From NCBI RefSeq assembly GCF_009857595.1, contig NZ_WWCU01000014.1, positions 62,001-126,000 on the forward strand: a DNA stretch of 64,000 nucleotides, written 5' to 3'. The stretch is from Pseudoduganella aquatica. Its GTDB lineage: Bacteria > Pseudomonadota > Gammaproteobacteria > Burkholderiales > Burkholderiaceae_D. Below are positions 53,502 to 61,781 of the stretch, piece after piece (within the stretch, counting starts at the first letter, position 1; each line of letters begins with the position of its first letter). A model generated the notes under the pieces. That model saw nothing but the letters and a program-made list of their open reading frames with translations, did no database searches and was not told the DNA's origin. The position numbers were made by a program, and so were the translations under genes.

Positions 53502-54295
53502 TGCCCCTCCCCGCTTGCCCACGCCGCAGCGGCCTGCGTGAGCCGGCGCAGCAGCGGCTGCACTTGTTCAGCCAGGTCGGGACGGTAGCCGTAGGGCGCC
53601 GCCTCGTCCATATACGTGGACTGGCACATCTCCAGCTGGATCGCGTGCACGTTCTGCGCCGGCTTGCCGTAGTGGCGCGTGATGTGGCCACCCTTGAAGC
53701 GGCCGTTCACGGCCACGGTGTAGCCGCCGTGCGCCAGCGCCAGCGAGGCGATGGCGTCCGTCATGCCGGGCGCGCAGGAGGCGCCGTCGGCGGTGCCGAA
53801 GTTCAGGTCCGGCAGCTTGCCTTCAAAGAAGCGCGGCACCACGGAGGCGATGGAATGAGCGTCCCACAGCACCACGCGGCCGTGGATGGCCAGCAGCCGG
53901 TCCAGTTCCGCGCGCAGCTGGCCGTGGTAAGGCTGCCAGTACAGCGTCAGGCGGCGCTGCACTTCCGCCTCATCCGGCGCGCCGCCCTCGGGATACAAGG
54001 GCGCGCGGCCGAAGGTGTCCACCGGGCACAGGCCTGTGGTGTCCTGTCCCGGATACAGATTGGTGTTCTCGGGCGGACGGTTCAGATCGATCACATAGCG
54101 CGACCAGCGCGCCGACAGCGTGGACGCCCCCATCTCGCGCAGGAAACCGTACAGCTGCACCAGGTGCCAGTCGGTATCGGTCCTGACCGCAGCGGCGGGC
54201 GCGAAGCTGGCCGCGATATCGTCCGGGATGTCGGTGCCCACGTGCGGCATCGACACCAGCAAGGGCAGGCTGCCTGCCGTGAATTGATAGTCCAT
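53498..54295 (-). CDS. hutG: N-formylglutamate deformylase HutG
   Basis: Hydrolyses N-formyl-L-glutamate to glutamate and formate, the final step. Protein of 265 residues with LLVSMPHVGTDIP near the N-terminus, VIDLNRPPENTNLYPGQDTTGLCP and VVLWDAHSIASVVPRFFEGKLPDLNFGT, all characteristic of the deformylase family. It overlaps hutF at the stop and lies 29 bases after hutH in the operon. Confidence 0.95.
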   Translation of the reverse strand: MDYQFTAGSLPLLVSMPHVGTDIPDDIAASFAPAAAVRTDTDWHLVQLYGFLREMGASTLSARWSRYVIDLNRPPENTNLYPGQDTTGLCPVDTFGRAPLYPEGGAPDEAEVQRRLTLYWQPYHGQLRAELDRLLAIHGRVVLWDAHSIASVVPRFFEGKLPDLNFGTADGASCAPGMTDAIASLALAHGGYTVAVNGRFKGGHITRHYGKPAQNVHAIQLEMCQSTYMDEAAPYGYRPDLAEQVQPLLRRLTQAAAAWASGEGQ

Positions 54296-54324
54296 CTGAT
54301 CGTCCTCCGCGTGGCCGGTGCAGC

Positions 54325-55881
54325 TTAAGGATGCAGCGGCGTGAACAGGTGCTTGCAGCTGGCGCTCAGCTCGCCCTTCAGCACCAGCTGCTTGGCCGCC
54401 TCGATGTCCGGCGCGAAGAAGCGGTCCGCGTCGAAGAACGGCACCTGTGCGCGCAGCTGCGCGTGCACATGCTCCAGCTGCGGCGAGGTCTTCAGCGGAC
54501 GGTGGAAGTCGATGCCCTGCGCCGCCGCCAGCAGCTCGATGCCGAGGATGGCAGCCGTATTGTGCGCCATGTCGTCCAGGCGGCGCGCCGCGTAGGTGGC
54601 CATGGAGACGTGGTCTTCCTGGTTGGCCGAGGTCGGGATGGTGTCCACGCTGCCCGGATGGGCCAGCGACTTGTTCTCGGACGCCAGCGCGGCGGCGGTC
54701 ACGTGGGCAATCATGAAGCCCGAGTTCACGCCAGGATCGCGCACCAGGAAGGGCGGCAGGCCGGACAGGGTGGCGTCGATCAGCAACGCGATGCGGCGCT
54801 CGGAAATGCTGCCGATTTCGGCGATGGCCAGCGCCAGCGTGTCGGCCGCGAAGGCCACCGGCTCGGCGTGGAAGTTGCCGCCCGAGACCACCACGGCGCT
54901 GTCGCCGTCCTTGAACAGCAGCGGATTGTCGGTGACGGCGTTGGCTTCGATCAGCAGGGTGCGGCTGGCGTTGGCGATGATGTCCATGCAGGCGCCCATC
55001 ACTTGCGGCTGGCAGCGCAGGCAGTACGGGTCCTGCACGCGCTCGTCGCCCACCAGGTGGGAGGCGCGGATGGCGCTGTCCGTCACCAGTTCGCGGTAGA
55101 TGGCGGCGGCGGCGATCTGGCCCGGCTGGCCGCGCACTTCATGCACGCGCGCGTCGAAGGGCGAATCGCTGCCCTTGGCGGCGTCCAGCGACAGCGAGCC
55201 GGTGACCATGCCCGCTTCCAGCAGGCGCTCGGCCATGAACAGGCCGTGCAGCGCCAGGGCGTTGGACACTTGCGTGCCGTTGATCAGCGCCAGGCCTTCC
55301 TTCGCGGCCAGCACCACCGGCGCGATGCCAGCGGCCTTCAGCGCGTCCAGCGCGGGCATCAGTTCGCCCTTGTAGCGCACTTCGCCCACGCCCAGCATGG
55401 CCAGCGTCATGTGCGACAGCGGCGCCAGGTCGCCCGAGGCGCCGACCGAACCCTTGGCCGGGATGGCGGGCATCACGCCCTTGTTATACAGCGCCAGCAG
55501 CGTGTCCACGATGAGCGGACGCACGCCGGAATAGCCGCGCGCCAGGCTGCCGATCTTCATCAGCAGGATCAGGCGCACCACGGCGTCCGACAGCAGCTCG
55601 CCGGTGCCGACCGAGTGCGACAGGATGAGGTTGCGCTGCAGCTGTTCCAGCTTCTCGTCCGGGATGCGGGTCTTGGCCAGCAGGCCGAAGCCGGTGTTGA
55701 TGCCGTAGGCGGCGTCGCCCTTGGCCACGATGGCGCGCACGGCGGCGGCCGACGCTTCAATGACCGGATACGCTTCGGCGGCCAGCGCGACGGGGGCGTG
55801 CGCGGTCCATACGGCGCGCAGCTCGGCCAGGGTCATCTTGCCGGGGTTCAGGGTCCAGCTGCTGTTTTGTGCTTGAGTCAT
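54325..55881 (-). CDS. hutH: Histidine ammonia-lyase HutH
   Basis: Deaminates histidine to urocanate. Protein of 518 residues, family length. The MIO prosthetic group forms autocatalytically from Ala148-Ser149-Gly150 ([19 protein letters not shown]). [18 protein letters not shown] near residue 58 and [18 protein letters not shown] are further family marks. It starts 10 bases after the hutU stop and is the second gene of the operon. Confidence 0.97.
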   Translation of the reverse strand: MTQAQNSSWTLNPGKMTLAELRAVWTAHAPVALAAEAYPVIEASAAAVRAIVAKGDAAYGINTGFGLLAKTRIPDEKLEQLQRNLILSHSVGTGELLSDAVVRLILLMKIGSLARGYSGVRPLIVDTLLALYNKGVMPAIPAKGSVGASGDLAPLSHMTLAMLGVGEVRYKGELMPALDALKAAGIAPVVLAAKEGLALINGTQVSNALALHGLFMAERLLEAGMVTGSLSLDAAKGSDSPFDARVHEVRGQPGQIAAAAIYRELVTDSAIRASHLVGDERVQDPYCLRCQPQVMGACMDIIANASRTLLIEANAVTDNPLLFKDGDSAVVVSGGNFHAEPVAFAADTLALAIAEIGSISERRIALLIDATLSGLPPFLVRDPGVNSGFMIAHVTAAALASENKSLAHPGSVDTIPTSANQEDHVSMATYAARRLDDMAHNTAAILGIELLAAAQGIDFHRPLKTSPQLEHVHAQLRAQVPFFDADRFFAPDIEAAKQLVLKGELSASCKHLFTPLHP

Positions 55882-55891
55882 GGGGTGTTCC

Positions 55892-57595
55892 TTATTTGAT
55901 CATAGGCAGGTTGAGGCCATTGCGCTTGGCGCAGGCGACTGCCGTTTCGTATCCCGCGTCGGCGTGGCGCATCACGCCCGAGCCGCTGTCGTTCACCAGC
56001 ACGCGCGCCAGGCGCTTGGCGGCGGCGTCGGTGCCGTCGGCCACGATCACCACGCCGGAGTGCTGCGAATAGCCCATGCCCACGCCGCCGCCATGGTGCA
56101 GCGACACCCAGGTGGCGCCGCCGGCGGTGTTCAGCAGCGCGTTCAGCAGCGGCCAGTCGGACACCGCGTCGGTGCCGTCCTTCATGCTTTCGGTTTCGCG
56201 GTTGGGGCTGGCGACGGAGCCGGTGTCCAGGTGGTCGCGGCCGATGACGATGGGCGCTTTCAGCTCGCCGCTGCGCACCATCTCGTTGAAAGCCAGGCCG
56301 GCGATGTGGCGCTCGCCCAGTCCCAGCCAGCAGATGCGCGCAGGCAGGCCCTGGAAGGCGATGCGCTCGCGCGCCATGTCCAGCCAGCGGTGCACTTGCG
56401 CGTGGTGCGGGAACAGCTCCTTGATCTTGGCGTCGGTCTTGTAGATGTCTTCCGGGTCGCCGGACAGCGCCACCCAGCGGAACGGGCCGCGCCCCTCGCA
56501 GAACTGCGGACGGATGTAAGCGGGCACAAAGCCGGGGAAGTCGAACGCGTTTTCCACGCCGTGGTCGAAGGCCACCTGGCGGATGTTGTTGCCGTAGTCG
56601 ACCACTTTCGCGCCCAGCTGCTGGAACTCCAGCATGGCTTGCACGTGGGCGGCGCAGGAATCGGCGGCGGCGGCCACCAGGCGCGGGTGGCGCTCGGGGT
56701 CCTGCTGCGCGGCCTTCCAGTCCGCCACGCTCCAGCCGCGCGGGAGGTAGCCGTTCACCAGGTCATGCGCCGAGGTCTGGTCGGTCACCATGTCCGGCAC
56801 CAGGCCGCCCTCTTTCGCGCGCTTGACCAGCTCCGGCAGGATCTCGGCGGCGTTGCCCAGCAGGCCGATGGAAATGGCGTCCTTGCGTTCGGTGTGATGC
56901 TTGATCAGCTCCAGCGCCTCGTCGATGGAGCCGGCCTGCTTGTCCAGGTATTTGGTGCGCAGGCGGAAGTCGATGCTGCTCTGCTGGCATTCAATGTTCA
57001 GCGACACGGCGCCGGCGAAGGTGGCCGCCAGCGGCTGCGCGCCGCCCATGCCGCCCAGGCCCGCCGTCAGTATCCAGCGGCCAGCCAGGTCGCCGCCGAA
57101 GTGCTGGCGGCCGGCTTCGGCAAAGGTTTCATAGGTGCCCTGCACGATGCCCTGGGTGCCGATATAGATCCAGGAACCGGCCGTCATCTGGCCGTACATG
57201 AACAGGCCGGCGCGGTCGAGCTCATTGAAATGCTCCCAGTTGGCCCACTTGGGCACCAGGTTGGAGTTCGCGAGCAGCACGCGCGGCGCGTCCTCGTGGG
57301 TCTGGAACACGCCGACCGGCTTGCCGGACTGGATCAGCAGGGTCTGGTCCGCTTCCAGTTCCTTCAGCGACGCCAGGATCTGGTCATAGCACGCCCAGTT
57401 GCGGGCCGCGCGGCCGATGCCGCCGTACACCACCAGGTGCTGCGGGTTCTCCGCCACTTCGTTGTCGAGATTATTCTGCAGCATGCGATAGGCCGCTTCC
57501 GCGCCCCAGGTCTTGCAGACACGCTCAGGCCCGCGCGGTGCGCGGATATTGCGGCTGGCGTCGAAACGTGGATCGTTGGCGAGGGAAGTGCTCAT
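55892..57595 (-). CDS. hutU: Urocanate hydratase HutU
   Basis: NAD-dependent hydratase (567 residues) converting urocanate to imidazolonepropionate; first gene of the hut operon. Family segments include [62 protein letters not shown] (NAD site), and [25 protein letters not shown]. The ATG at 57595 has AAGGAGA nine bases upstream; the frame is open to 57631. The promoter with its HutC-type operator lies about 70-100 bases upstream. Confidence 0.97.
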   Translation of the reverse strand: MSTSLANDPRFDASRNIRAPRGPERVCKTWGAEAAYRMLQNNLDNEVAENPQHLVVYGGIGRAARNWACYDQILASLKELEADQTLLIQSGKPVGVFQTHEDAPRVLLANSNLVPKWANWEHFNELDRAGLFMYGQMTAGSWIYIGTQGIVQGTYETFAEAGRQHFGGDLAGRWILTAGLGGMGGAQPLAATFAGAVSLNIECQQSSIDFRLRTKYLDKQAGSIDEALELIKHHTERKDAISIGLLGNAAEILPELVKRAKEGGLVPDMVTDQTSAHDLVNGYLPRGWSVADWKAAQQDPERHPRLVAAAADSCAAHVQAMLEFQQLGAKVVDYGNNIRQVAFDHGVENAFDFPGFVPAYIRPQFCEGRGPFRWVALSGDPEDIYKTDAKIKELFPHHAQVHRWLDMARERIAFQGLPARICWLGLGERHIAGLAFNEMVRSGELKAPIVIGRDHLDTGSVASPNRETESMKDGTDAVSDWPLLNALLNTAGGATWVSLHHGGGVGMGYSQHSGVVIVADGTDAAAKRLARVLVNDSGSGVMRHADAGYETAVACAKRNGLNLPMIK

Positions 57596-57663
57596 ATCGT
57601 CTCCTTGGTAGCAGGTGATGCGAAGGAGCATAGGATCGCCACGCGCCCTCCGCGCATCTTCCC

Positions 57664-57692
57664 AGCATAAGTTGTATAGACAACCAAGTCAA
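57664..57692 (-). promoter_or_regulatory. hut operon promoter with HutC-type operator in the spacer
   Basis: On the minus strand, -35 TTGACT (57692-57687) and -10 TATGCT (57669-57664) are separated by exactly 17 bases. The spacer contains GTTGTCTATACAAC (57671-57684 on plus), a palindrome with arms GTTGT and ACAAC, close to the TTGTATATACAA-like site known for GntR-type HutC. Repressor binding here would block RNA polymerase. hutC itself is at 62958. Confidence 0.8.
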
Positions 57693-57713
57693 CCCATTTC
57701 TGTGTCCCGAAGC

Positions 57714-57756
57714 GAGCTGAGCCGCATTCTGGGTCAACCCGAATGCGGCTCAGCTC
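57714..57756. terminator. Long perfect hairpin between amidohydrolase gene and hut promoter
   Basis: Sixteen-base perfect arms GAGCTGAGCCGCATTC and GAATGCGGCTCAGCTC around an 11-base loop, inside which GGG and CCC can pair too. It lies 30 bases downstream of the amidohydrolase gene on the minus strand, just before the hut promoter. No T-run follows on that side. Three tandem GGCTTG units adjoin it at about 57756-57775. Confidence 0.6.
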
Positions 57757-57786
57757 GGCTTGGGCTTGGGCTTGGGGCAGGTTTGC

Positions 57787-59448
57787 TTATCGTTTGTAGA
57801 CCTCCTTGCCGGCGACCCAGGTTTGCAGCACGGTGATCTTGCCGATATCCGCTGCTGGGACTTTGAACAGGTCGGCGTCGGTGACGATGAAGTCGGCCCA
57901 TTTGCCTGCTTCCAGCGAGCCCACTTCTTTTTCCTGGCGCGCGGCGTAGGCGGCGTCCAGGGTGAAACAGCGGAAGGCCTGGGTCAGGGTCATGGCTTCG
58001 TTCTTGTACCAGCCGCCGGCCGGCATGCCGCTGCCGTCCTGGCGCGTCACCGCCGCGTGGATGCCGGCCAGCGGGTTCGGCGATTCAATCGGGAAGTCCG
58101 AGCCGCAGGCAATCTTCGAGCCCTGCTTGAGGAAGGTGTGCCAGGCATACGCACCCTTGATGCGCTGCGGGCCGACGCGCTGCTCGGCCATGTTCTGGTC
58201 CGAGGTGGCGTGCGTGGGCTGCATGGACGGGATGATGCCCAGCTCCTTGAAGCGCGGGATGTCGGCCAGCGTCACCACCTGCGCATGCTCGATGCGGTGG
58301 CGCTGCGCGGCGGCGGCCGGGTATTTCTTCAGCAGCGCGGCGTAGGCGTCCAGGATCTGGTGGTTGCCCGCGTCGCCGATGGCGTGCACATTGACCTGGT
58401 AGCCCGCCTTCATGGCCTTTTCCATCTTGGCCAGCATTTCCTCGTTCTTGTAGAACAGCAGGCCGTGCGTGTGCGGCGCGTCGCTGTAGGGGGCGATCAG
58501 CGCGGCGCCCCGGCTGCCCAGCGCGCCGTCCGAGTACAGCTTCACCGCCGACAGCGCGTACAGGCCGTTGGCGTAGCTTTGCATCGGCCCCTGCTTCGAC
58601 AGCTGGTCGAAGTCGGCCGTGGTGTCGCCTATCATGGCGTAGATGCGGGTGGTGAGCTTGCCGTGGTCGGCGTAGTCGCGGAACAACCGGTCTTCGCGCA
58701 CGCCTATGCCAGCGTCGTGCGCGCCGGTCAGGCCCATTTTGGCCATCAGCGCCAGCGCGCCATCCAGCGCACCGCGCGACTCGGCCTCGGTGGGCGCGGG
58801 CAGCACTTTGTTCACCAGGTCCATGGCGCCATCGACCAGGATGCCGGTGGCGTTGCCTTGCGCGTCGCGCTCGATCTTGCCGCCTGCGGGGTCCGGTGTC
58901 TCGCGCGTCACGCCCGCCAGTTGCAGTGCCTTGCTGTTGACCCAGATGGCGTGACCGTCCACGCGCTCCATGACAGCGGGACGGTCGGCCACCACGGCGT
59001 CCAGTTCCGCAGCGGTGGGGAAGCGGCCCAGCTTCCAGATCTCCTGATTCCAGCCCTTGCCCATGACCCAGGCGCGCTGCGGATTGGCCTTGCTGAACAC
59101 GGCCACAGCCTGCAGCGCCGCCGCCAGCGTGGCGGGGCTGTACAGGTCCGCGCTGGTGGCGACTTCGCCCAGGCCGAACACATGGCCGTGCGCGTCGATC
59201 AGGCCGGGCAGCACGGTCTTGCCCTGCATGTCGATGCGCGCAGCGCCGGCCGGGGCCTTGGCCGCCACCGCCTTGCTGCTGCCCACTGCAATGATCCTGC
59301 CCGCGTCGTCATACGCCAGCGCTGTGAATTTCACCAGCTTGCCGGCCGCGTTAAGCGTGTAGCCGTTGGCGTTGTCGACGATGGCGGCGGCGTTGGCTGC
59401 GGCAGGCAGCGCGGCGGCGAGGGCAAGCATCAGGGTGGTCAGGCGCAT
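57787..59448 (-). CDS. Exported amidohydrolase, YtcJ type
   Basis: Metal-dependent hydrolase of 553 residues with a signal peptide (MRLTTLMLALAAALPAAANA). The beta-sandwich plus TIM-barrel family is recognised by TVLPGLIDAHGHVFGLGEVATSADL (HxH metal ligands), VNVHAIGDAGNHQILDAY and the C-terminal GSLEAGKWADFIVTDADLFKV. It belongs to the amidohydrolase_3/YtcJ group; the substrate is unknown. GGAGAG precedes the ATG at 59448. It sits upstream of the hut operon on the same strand, but the hairpin at 57714 and the separate hut promoter suggest independent control. Confidence 0.88.
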   Translation of the reverse strand: MRLTTLMLALAAALPAAANAAAIVDNANGYTLNAAGKLVKFTALAYDDAGRIIAVGSSKAVAAKAPAGAARIDMQGKTVLPGLIDAHGHVFGLGEVATSADLYSPATLAAALQAVAVFSKANPQRAWVMGKGWNQEIWKLGRFPTAAELDAVVADRPAVMERVDGHAIWVNSKALQLAGVTRETPDPAGGKIERDAQGNATGILVDGAMDLVNKVLPAPTEAESRGALDGALALMAKMGLTGAHDAGIGVREDRLFRDYADHGKLTTRIYAMIGDTTADFDQLSKQGPMQSYANGLYALSAVKLYSDGALGSRGAALIAPYSDAPHTHGLLFYKNEEMLAKMEKAMKAGYQVNVHAIGDAGNHQILDAYAALLKKYPAAAAQRHRIEHAQVVTLADIPRFKELGIIPSMQPTHATSDQNMAEQRVGPQRIKGAYAWHTFLKQGSKIACGSDFPIESPNPLAGIHAAVTRQDGSGMPAGGWYKNEAMTLTQAFRCFTLDAAYAARQEKEVGSLEAGKWADFIVTDADLFKVPAADIGKITVLQTWVAGKEVYKR

Positions 59449-59587
59449 CAGGGTCTCTCCAGTATAAAAACGAGATGGGGAGTGTAACGCACTTAAAACC
59501 ATCGCCCACATCCTTGATTTCGGACAAGGCCCTATCAAGATCCCGGAGCAAGATAGTCATTCCTACTCACTATGGATTGGAGAAGAC

Positions 59588-60079
59588 ATGGCTATCGACG
59601 TCTATTTGAAAATTGACGGTATCAAAGGCGAGTCCGCCGATTCCGCACATTGCGGCTGGATCGAAATCAGCTCGGCGCACTGGGGCGTAACTCAGCCCAA
59701 GAGTGCAACAGCGTCAACCGGCGGCGGCCACACATCCGAGCGGTGTGAGCATCGCACTCTCTCCCTATCCAAGCTAGCGGACCTTTCATCGCCGATCCTG
59801 ATGCGGACTTGTTCCATGGGCAGGACCTTGGCCAAGGCTAAGCTTGAATTCATGCGAGCCGATGGCAGTGGCAATCCGGTCAAATATGACGAAGTCGAGT
59901 TGGAGAATGTTCTGATCGCCAGCATTGAGCAAGTGGCAACCGAAGGCAACATCCTGCATGACTCCATCGGACTTCGTTTTTCGAAAGTCCAATGGAAATA
60001 TACACAGCAAAAAATTGGCGGTGGCGCAGGTGGAAACACCGCAGGCGGCTGGTGTCTTTCTACCAATAGGTGCATATAA
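59588..60079 (+). CDS. hcp: Hcp, type VI secretion tube/effector-carrier protein
   Basis: Hcp1-family protein of 163 residues. It begins MAIDVYLKIDGIKGESADSAHCGWIEISSAHWGVTQP and has the conserved SLSKLADLSSPILMRTCSMGRTLAKAKLEFMRADGSG and EGNILHDSIGLRFSKVQWKY strands; it ends GGNTAGGWCLSTNRCI, close to the usual Hcp tail but with a Cys where Asp is common. Hcp hexamers form the secreted tube and can carry effectors inside. No other T6SS structural gene is in the window. GGAGA precedes the ATG. GC content is clearly lower than in neighbouring genes. It is followed by an effector and a putative immunity gene. Confidence 0.93.
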   Translation: MAIDVYLKIDGIKGESADSAHCGWIEISSAHWGVTQPKSATASTGGGHTSERCEHRTLSLSKLADLSSPILMRTCSMGRTLAKAKLEFMRADGSGNPVKYDEVELENVLIASIEQVATEGNILHDSIGLRFSKVQWKYTQQKIGGGAGGNTAGGWCLSTNRCI

Positions 60080-60089
60080 AGGAGGCGCC

Positions 60090-60578
60090 ATGAGCGAAGA
60101 CGATCCGCTGCGCCCACCACTGGATTCCCGCCGCTTTTTCATGCTTCCACAATCCCCCATGGACTCGGGCTACTATGTCTACGGCAGGCTTCATGGTAAG
60201 CCTGCCAGAGGCGCATACCAGTACGCGCACCCAACCATGATGACCGCCATCCTTCGCGTGGCGCTTGAATGGCAAGCGATTGATCAGCGCCGAATGGGAG
60301 TTGGGGACATCAGCCTTGCAGGGGGAATACGCCCCCCAGATCATGACACGCACAGGACAGGCCTGGAAGTGGACGTCCGCCCACTCCGTAAAGACGGCCG
60401 AGAGCAGCCGGTGAGTTGGCAAGATCCACAGTACGACAGGGAAGGAACCATCAAGCTGATCGAGCTATTTCGAACTTTCGCGCCAGTTGGCAAAGTATTG
60501 TTCAACGGACCTGACGTTCCGTTTACGACACAGTATCCAGGCCACGACGACCATTTCCATCTAAAGCTGCGAGGCTGA
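60090..60578 (+). CDS. Putative T6SS effector: LAS-type peptidoglycan endopeptidase (MepA-like)
   Basis: Protein of 162 residues without signal peptide. LAS metallopeptidase ligands are visible: His88 and Asp95 in DHDTHRTGLEVDVRP (H-x6-D), and H-x-H at His155 and His157 in PGHDDHFHLKL. This pattern is found in penicillin-insensitive murein endopeptidase MepA and D-Ala-D-Ala peptidases. As it lacks an export signal and follows hcp by 10 bases with a strong GGAGG ribosome binding site, delivery by the type VI system into a rival's periplasm is the likely role. Low GC, as for hcp. The frame is open from 59925. Confidence 0.8.
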   Translation: MSEDDPLRPPLDSRRFFMLPQSPMDSGYYVYGRLHGKPARGAYQYAHPTMMTAILRVALEWQAIDQRRMGVGDISLAGGIRPPDHDTHRTGLEVDVRPLRKDGREQPVSWQDPQYDREGTIKLIELFRTFAPVGKVLFNGPDVPFTTQYPGHDDHFHLKLRG

Positions 60579-60580
60579 CT

Positions 60581-60973
60581 ATGCGTAGTTACCCCCTAGT
60601 CTGGCAAACCTTGGCGGCAGGCTTGACCATCACACTCGTCCATGCCGCAGTTCCCGCAGACAGATGGCGGTCACTTCATGGCGCGTCCTATATTATCCAT
60701 GGCGGATCGCTAGCCGATCAGCAAACCCCAACTGCGAACGATAAAAAGCTGTCCCTTGTGATTGATGGCGCGCCTGCACGAGAAATCTTCAATTCGATAG
60801 GACCGGATCTATCTGAGACATGCTCGGACGAGAAAGGCGACAGGGCACGAATCAAAAAAGGAGTCAGCTGCACCTTTACAACTAAGGACAAGGGAGCGAA
60901 GGAAGGGCCTTACCGATGCTGGATCGGTATCAATCTCAAGACCGGAGACAGCGTGGCGACCATGAGTTGCTGA
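60581..60973 (+). CDS. Putative periplasmic immunity protein of the T6SS effector
   Basis: Small exported protein of 130 residues, unrecognised. The signal-peptide-like N-terminus is MRSYPLVWQTLAAGLTITLVHAAV (cleavage near residue 22-25). The mature part contains four cysteines (81, 97, 113, 130) that could form two disulfides, and is rich in charged residues. It starts two bases after the endopeptidase stop in the same low-GC segment (bases 60781-60840 are about 47% GC by hand count). Position, periplasmic location and size fit an immunity protein that neutralises the adjacent peptidoglycan endopeptidase. No homology is claimed. Confidence 0.7.
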   Translation: MRSYPLVWQTLAAGLTITLVHAAVPADRWRSLHGASYIIHGGSLADQQTPTANDKKLSLVIDGAPAREIFNSIGPDLSETCSDEKGDRARIKKGVSCTFTTKDKGAKEGPYRCWIGINLKTGDSVATMSC

Positions 60974-60975
60974 CT

Positions 60976-61683
60976 TCAGGCAGCGTCGTGGAAGATGACG
61001 CCGAGGGTGTGGCGCGAGCCGCTGCGCAGGCGGGACACGCCGTGCCGCATGTTGACGCGGTAGCTGCCGCGCGTGCCGTTCACGGGGCGGTGGAAGACGG
61101 GGAAGATGACCATGCCGCCCTGCTCCAGCGGCACCACTTCGGCGCGCGACTGCATGCGCGGGCGCTGTTCGGTGAGCACGAATTCGCCGCCTTCGTAGTC
61201 CGTACCGGGCCGGGACAGCAGCACCGCCGCCTGCAGGGGGAAGACGTGCTCGCCGTACAGGTCCTGGTGCAGGCAGTTGTAGTCGCCGGCGCGGTATTGC
61301 AGCAGCAGGGGCGTGGGACGGAGCTGGCCGGCGGCGTGGCAGCGGGCGATGAAGTCTTCATGCGCCGGCGGAAAGCGCGGCTCCAGCTGCATGGCTTCGT
61401 ACCAGCGGTTGGCGAGGTGCGCCAGCGGCGGGTACAGGGCGGCGCGCAGTTCGGCGATGGGGCCGGGCAGCGGGTAGGCGAAGTACTGGTATTCGCCTTT
61501 GCCGAAGCCGTGGCGCTCCATCACCACGCGGCTGCGGAACAGCTCGGGCTTGGCGTAGGCGCCGGCCAGGCGGACGCATTCTTCCGGGGTCAGCACGCCG
61601 GGCACGAGGGCGCAGCCGTGGGCGTCCAGGTCCTGGGCGATGCGCGGCCAGTCCAAGGCTGCGCAGCGCGCGCCCAGCGCCAT
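60976..61683 (-). CDS. 2OG-Fe(II) oxygenase
   Basis: Non-haem iron dioxygenase of 235 residues. The double-stranded beta-helix motif is seen as HxD at His139/Asp141 (YNCLHQDLYGEHVFPLQAAVLLSRPG), distal His214 (NMRHGVSRL) and Arg224 for 2-oxoglutarate. It differs from AlkB in motif spacing, though its place after ada suggests a link to alkylation response. ATG at 61683 is used; an alternative GTG at 61785, overlapping the ada stop (GTGA), would add 34 residues and translate through the degenerate repeat at 61713-61740. Convergent with the putative immunity gene, stops two bases apart. Confidence 0.85.
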   Translation of the reverse strand: MALGARCAALDWPRIAQDLDAHGCALVPGVLTPEECVRLAGAYAKPELFRSRVVMERHGFGKGEYQYFAYPLPGPIAELRAALYPPLAHLANRWYEAMQLEPRFPPAHEDFIARCHAAGQLRPTPLLLQYRAGDYNCLHQDLYGEHVFPLQAAVLLSRPGTDYEGGEFVLTEQRPRMQSRAEVVPLEQGGMVIFPVFHRPVNGTRGSYRVNMRHGVSRLRSGSRHTLGVIFHDAA

Positions 61684-61712
61684 GAAGGCGCGCGGCGCGG
61701 GGTCGCCGGCAT

Positions 61713-61740
61713 GGCGGGTCAACGGACCCGCCCTACGGGG
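61713..61740. repeat. Degenerate REP hairpin, copy 8
   Basis: GGCGGGTC and GACCCGCC form a perfect eight-base stem around AACG, followed by CTACGG. It matches one hairpin of the family with the TTA/TAA positions changed. It lies between ada and the 2OG oxygenase, possibly within the latter's 5' coding region if the GTG start is used. Confidence 0.6.
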
Positions 61741-61781
61741 ATCGGGCGGCGCGGCGGCGCCAGGCGCGGACGGGCGGGCGC

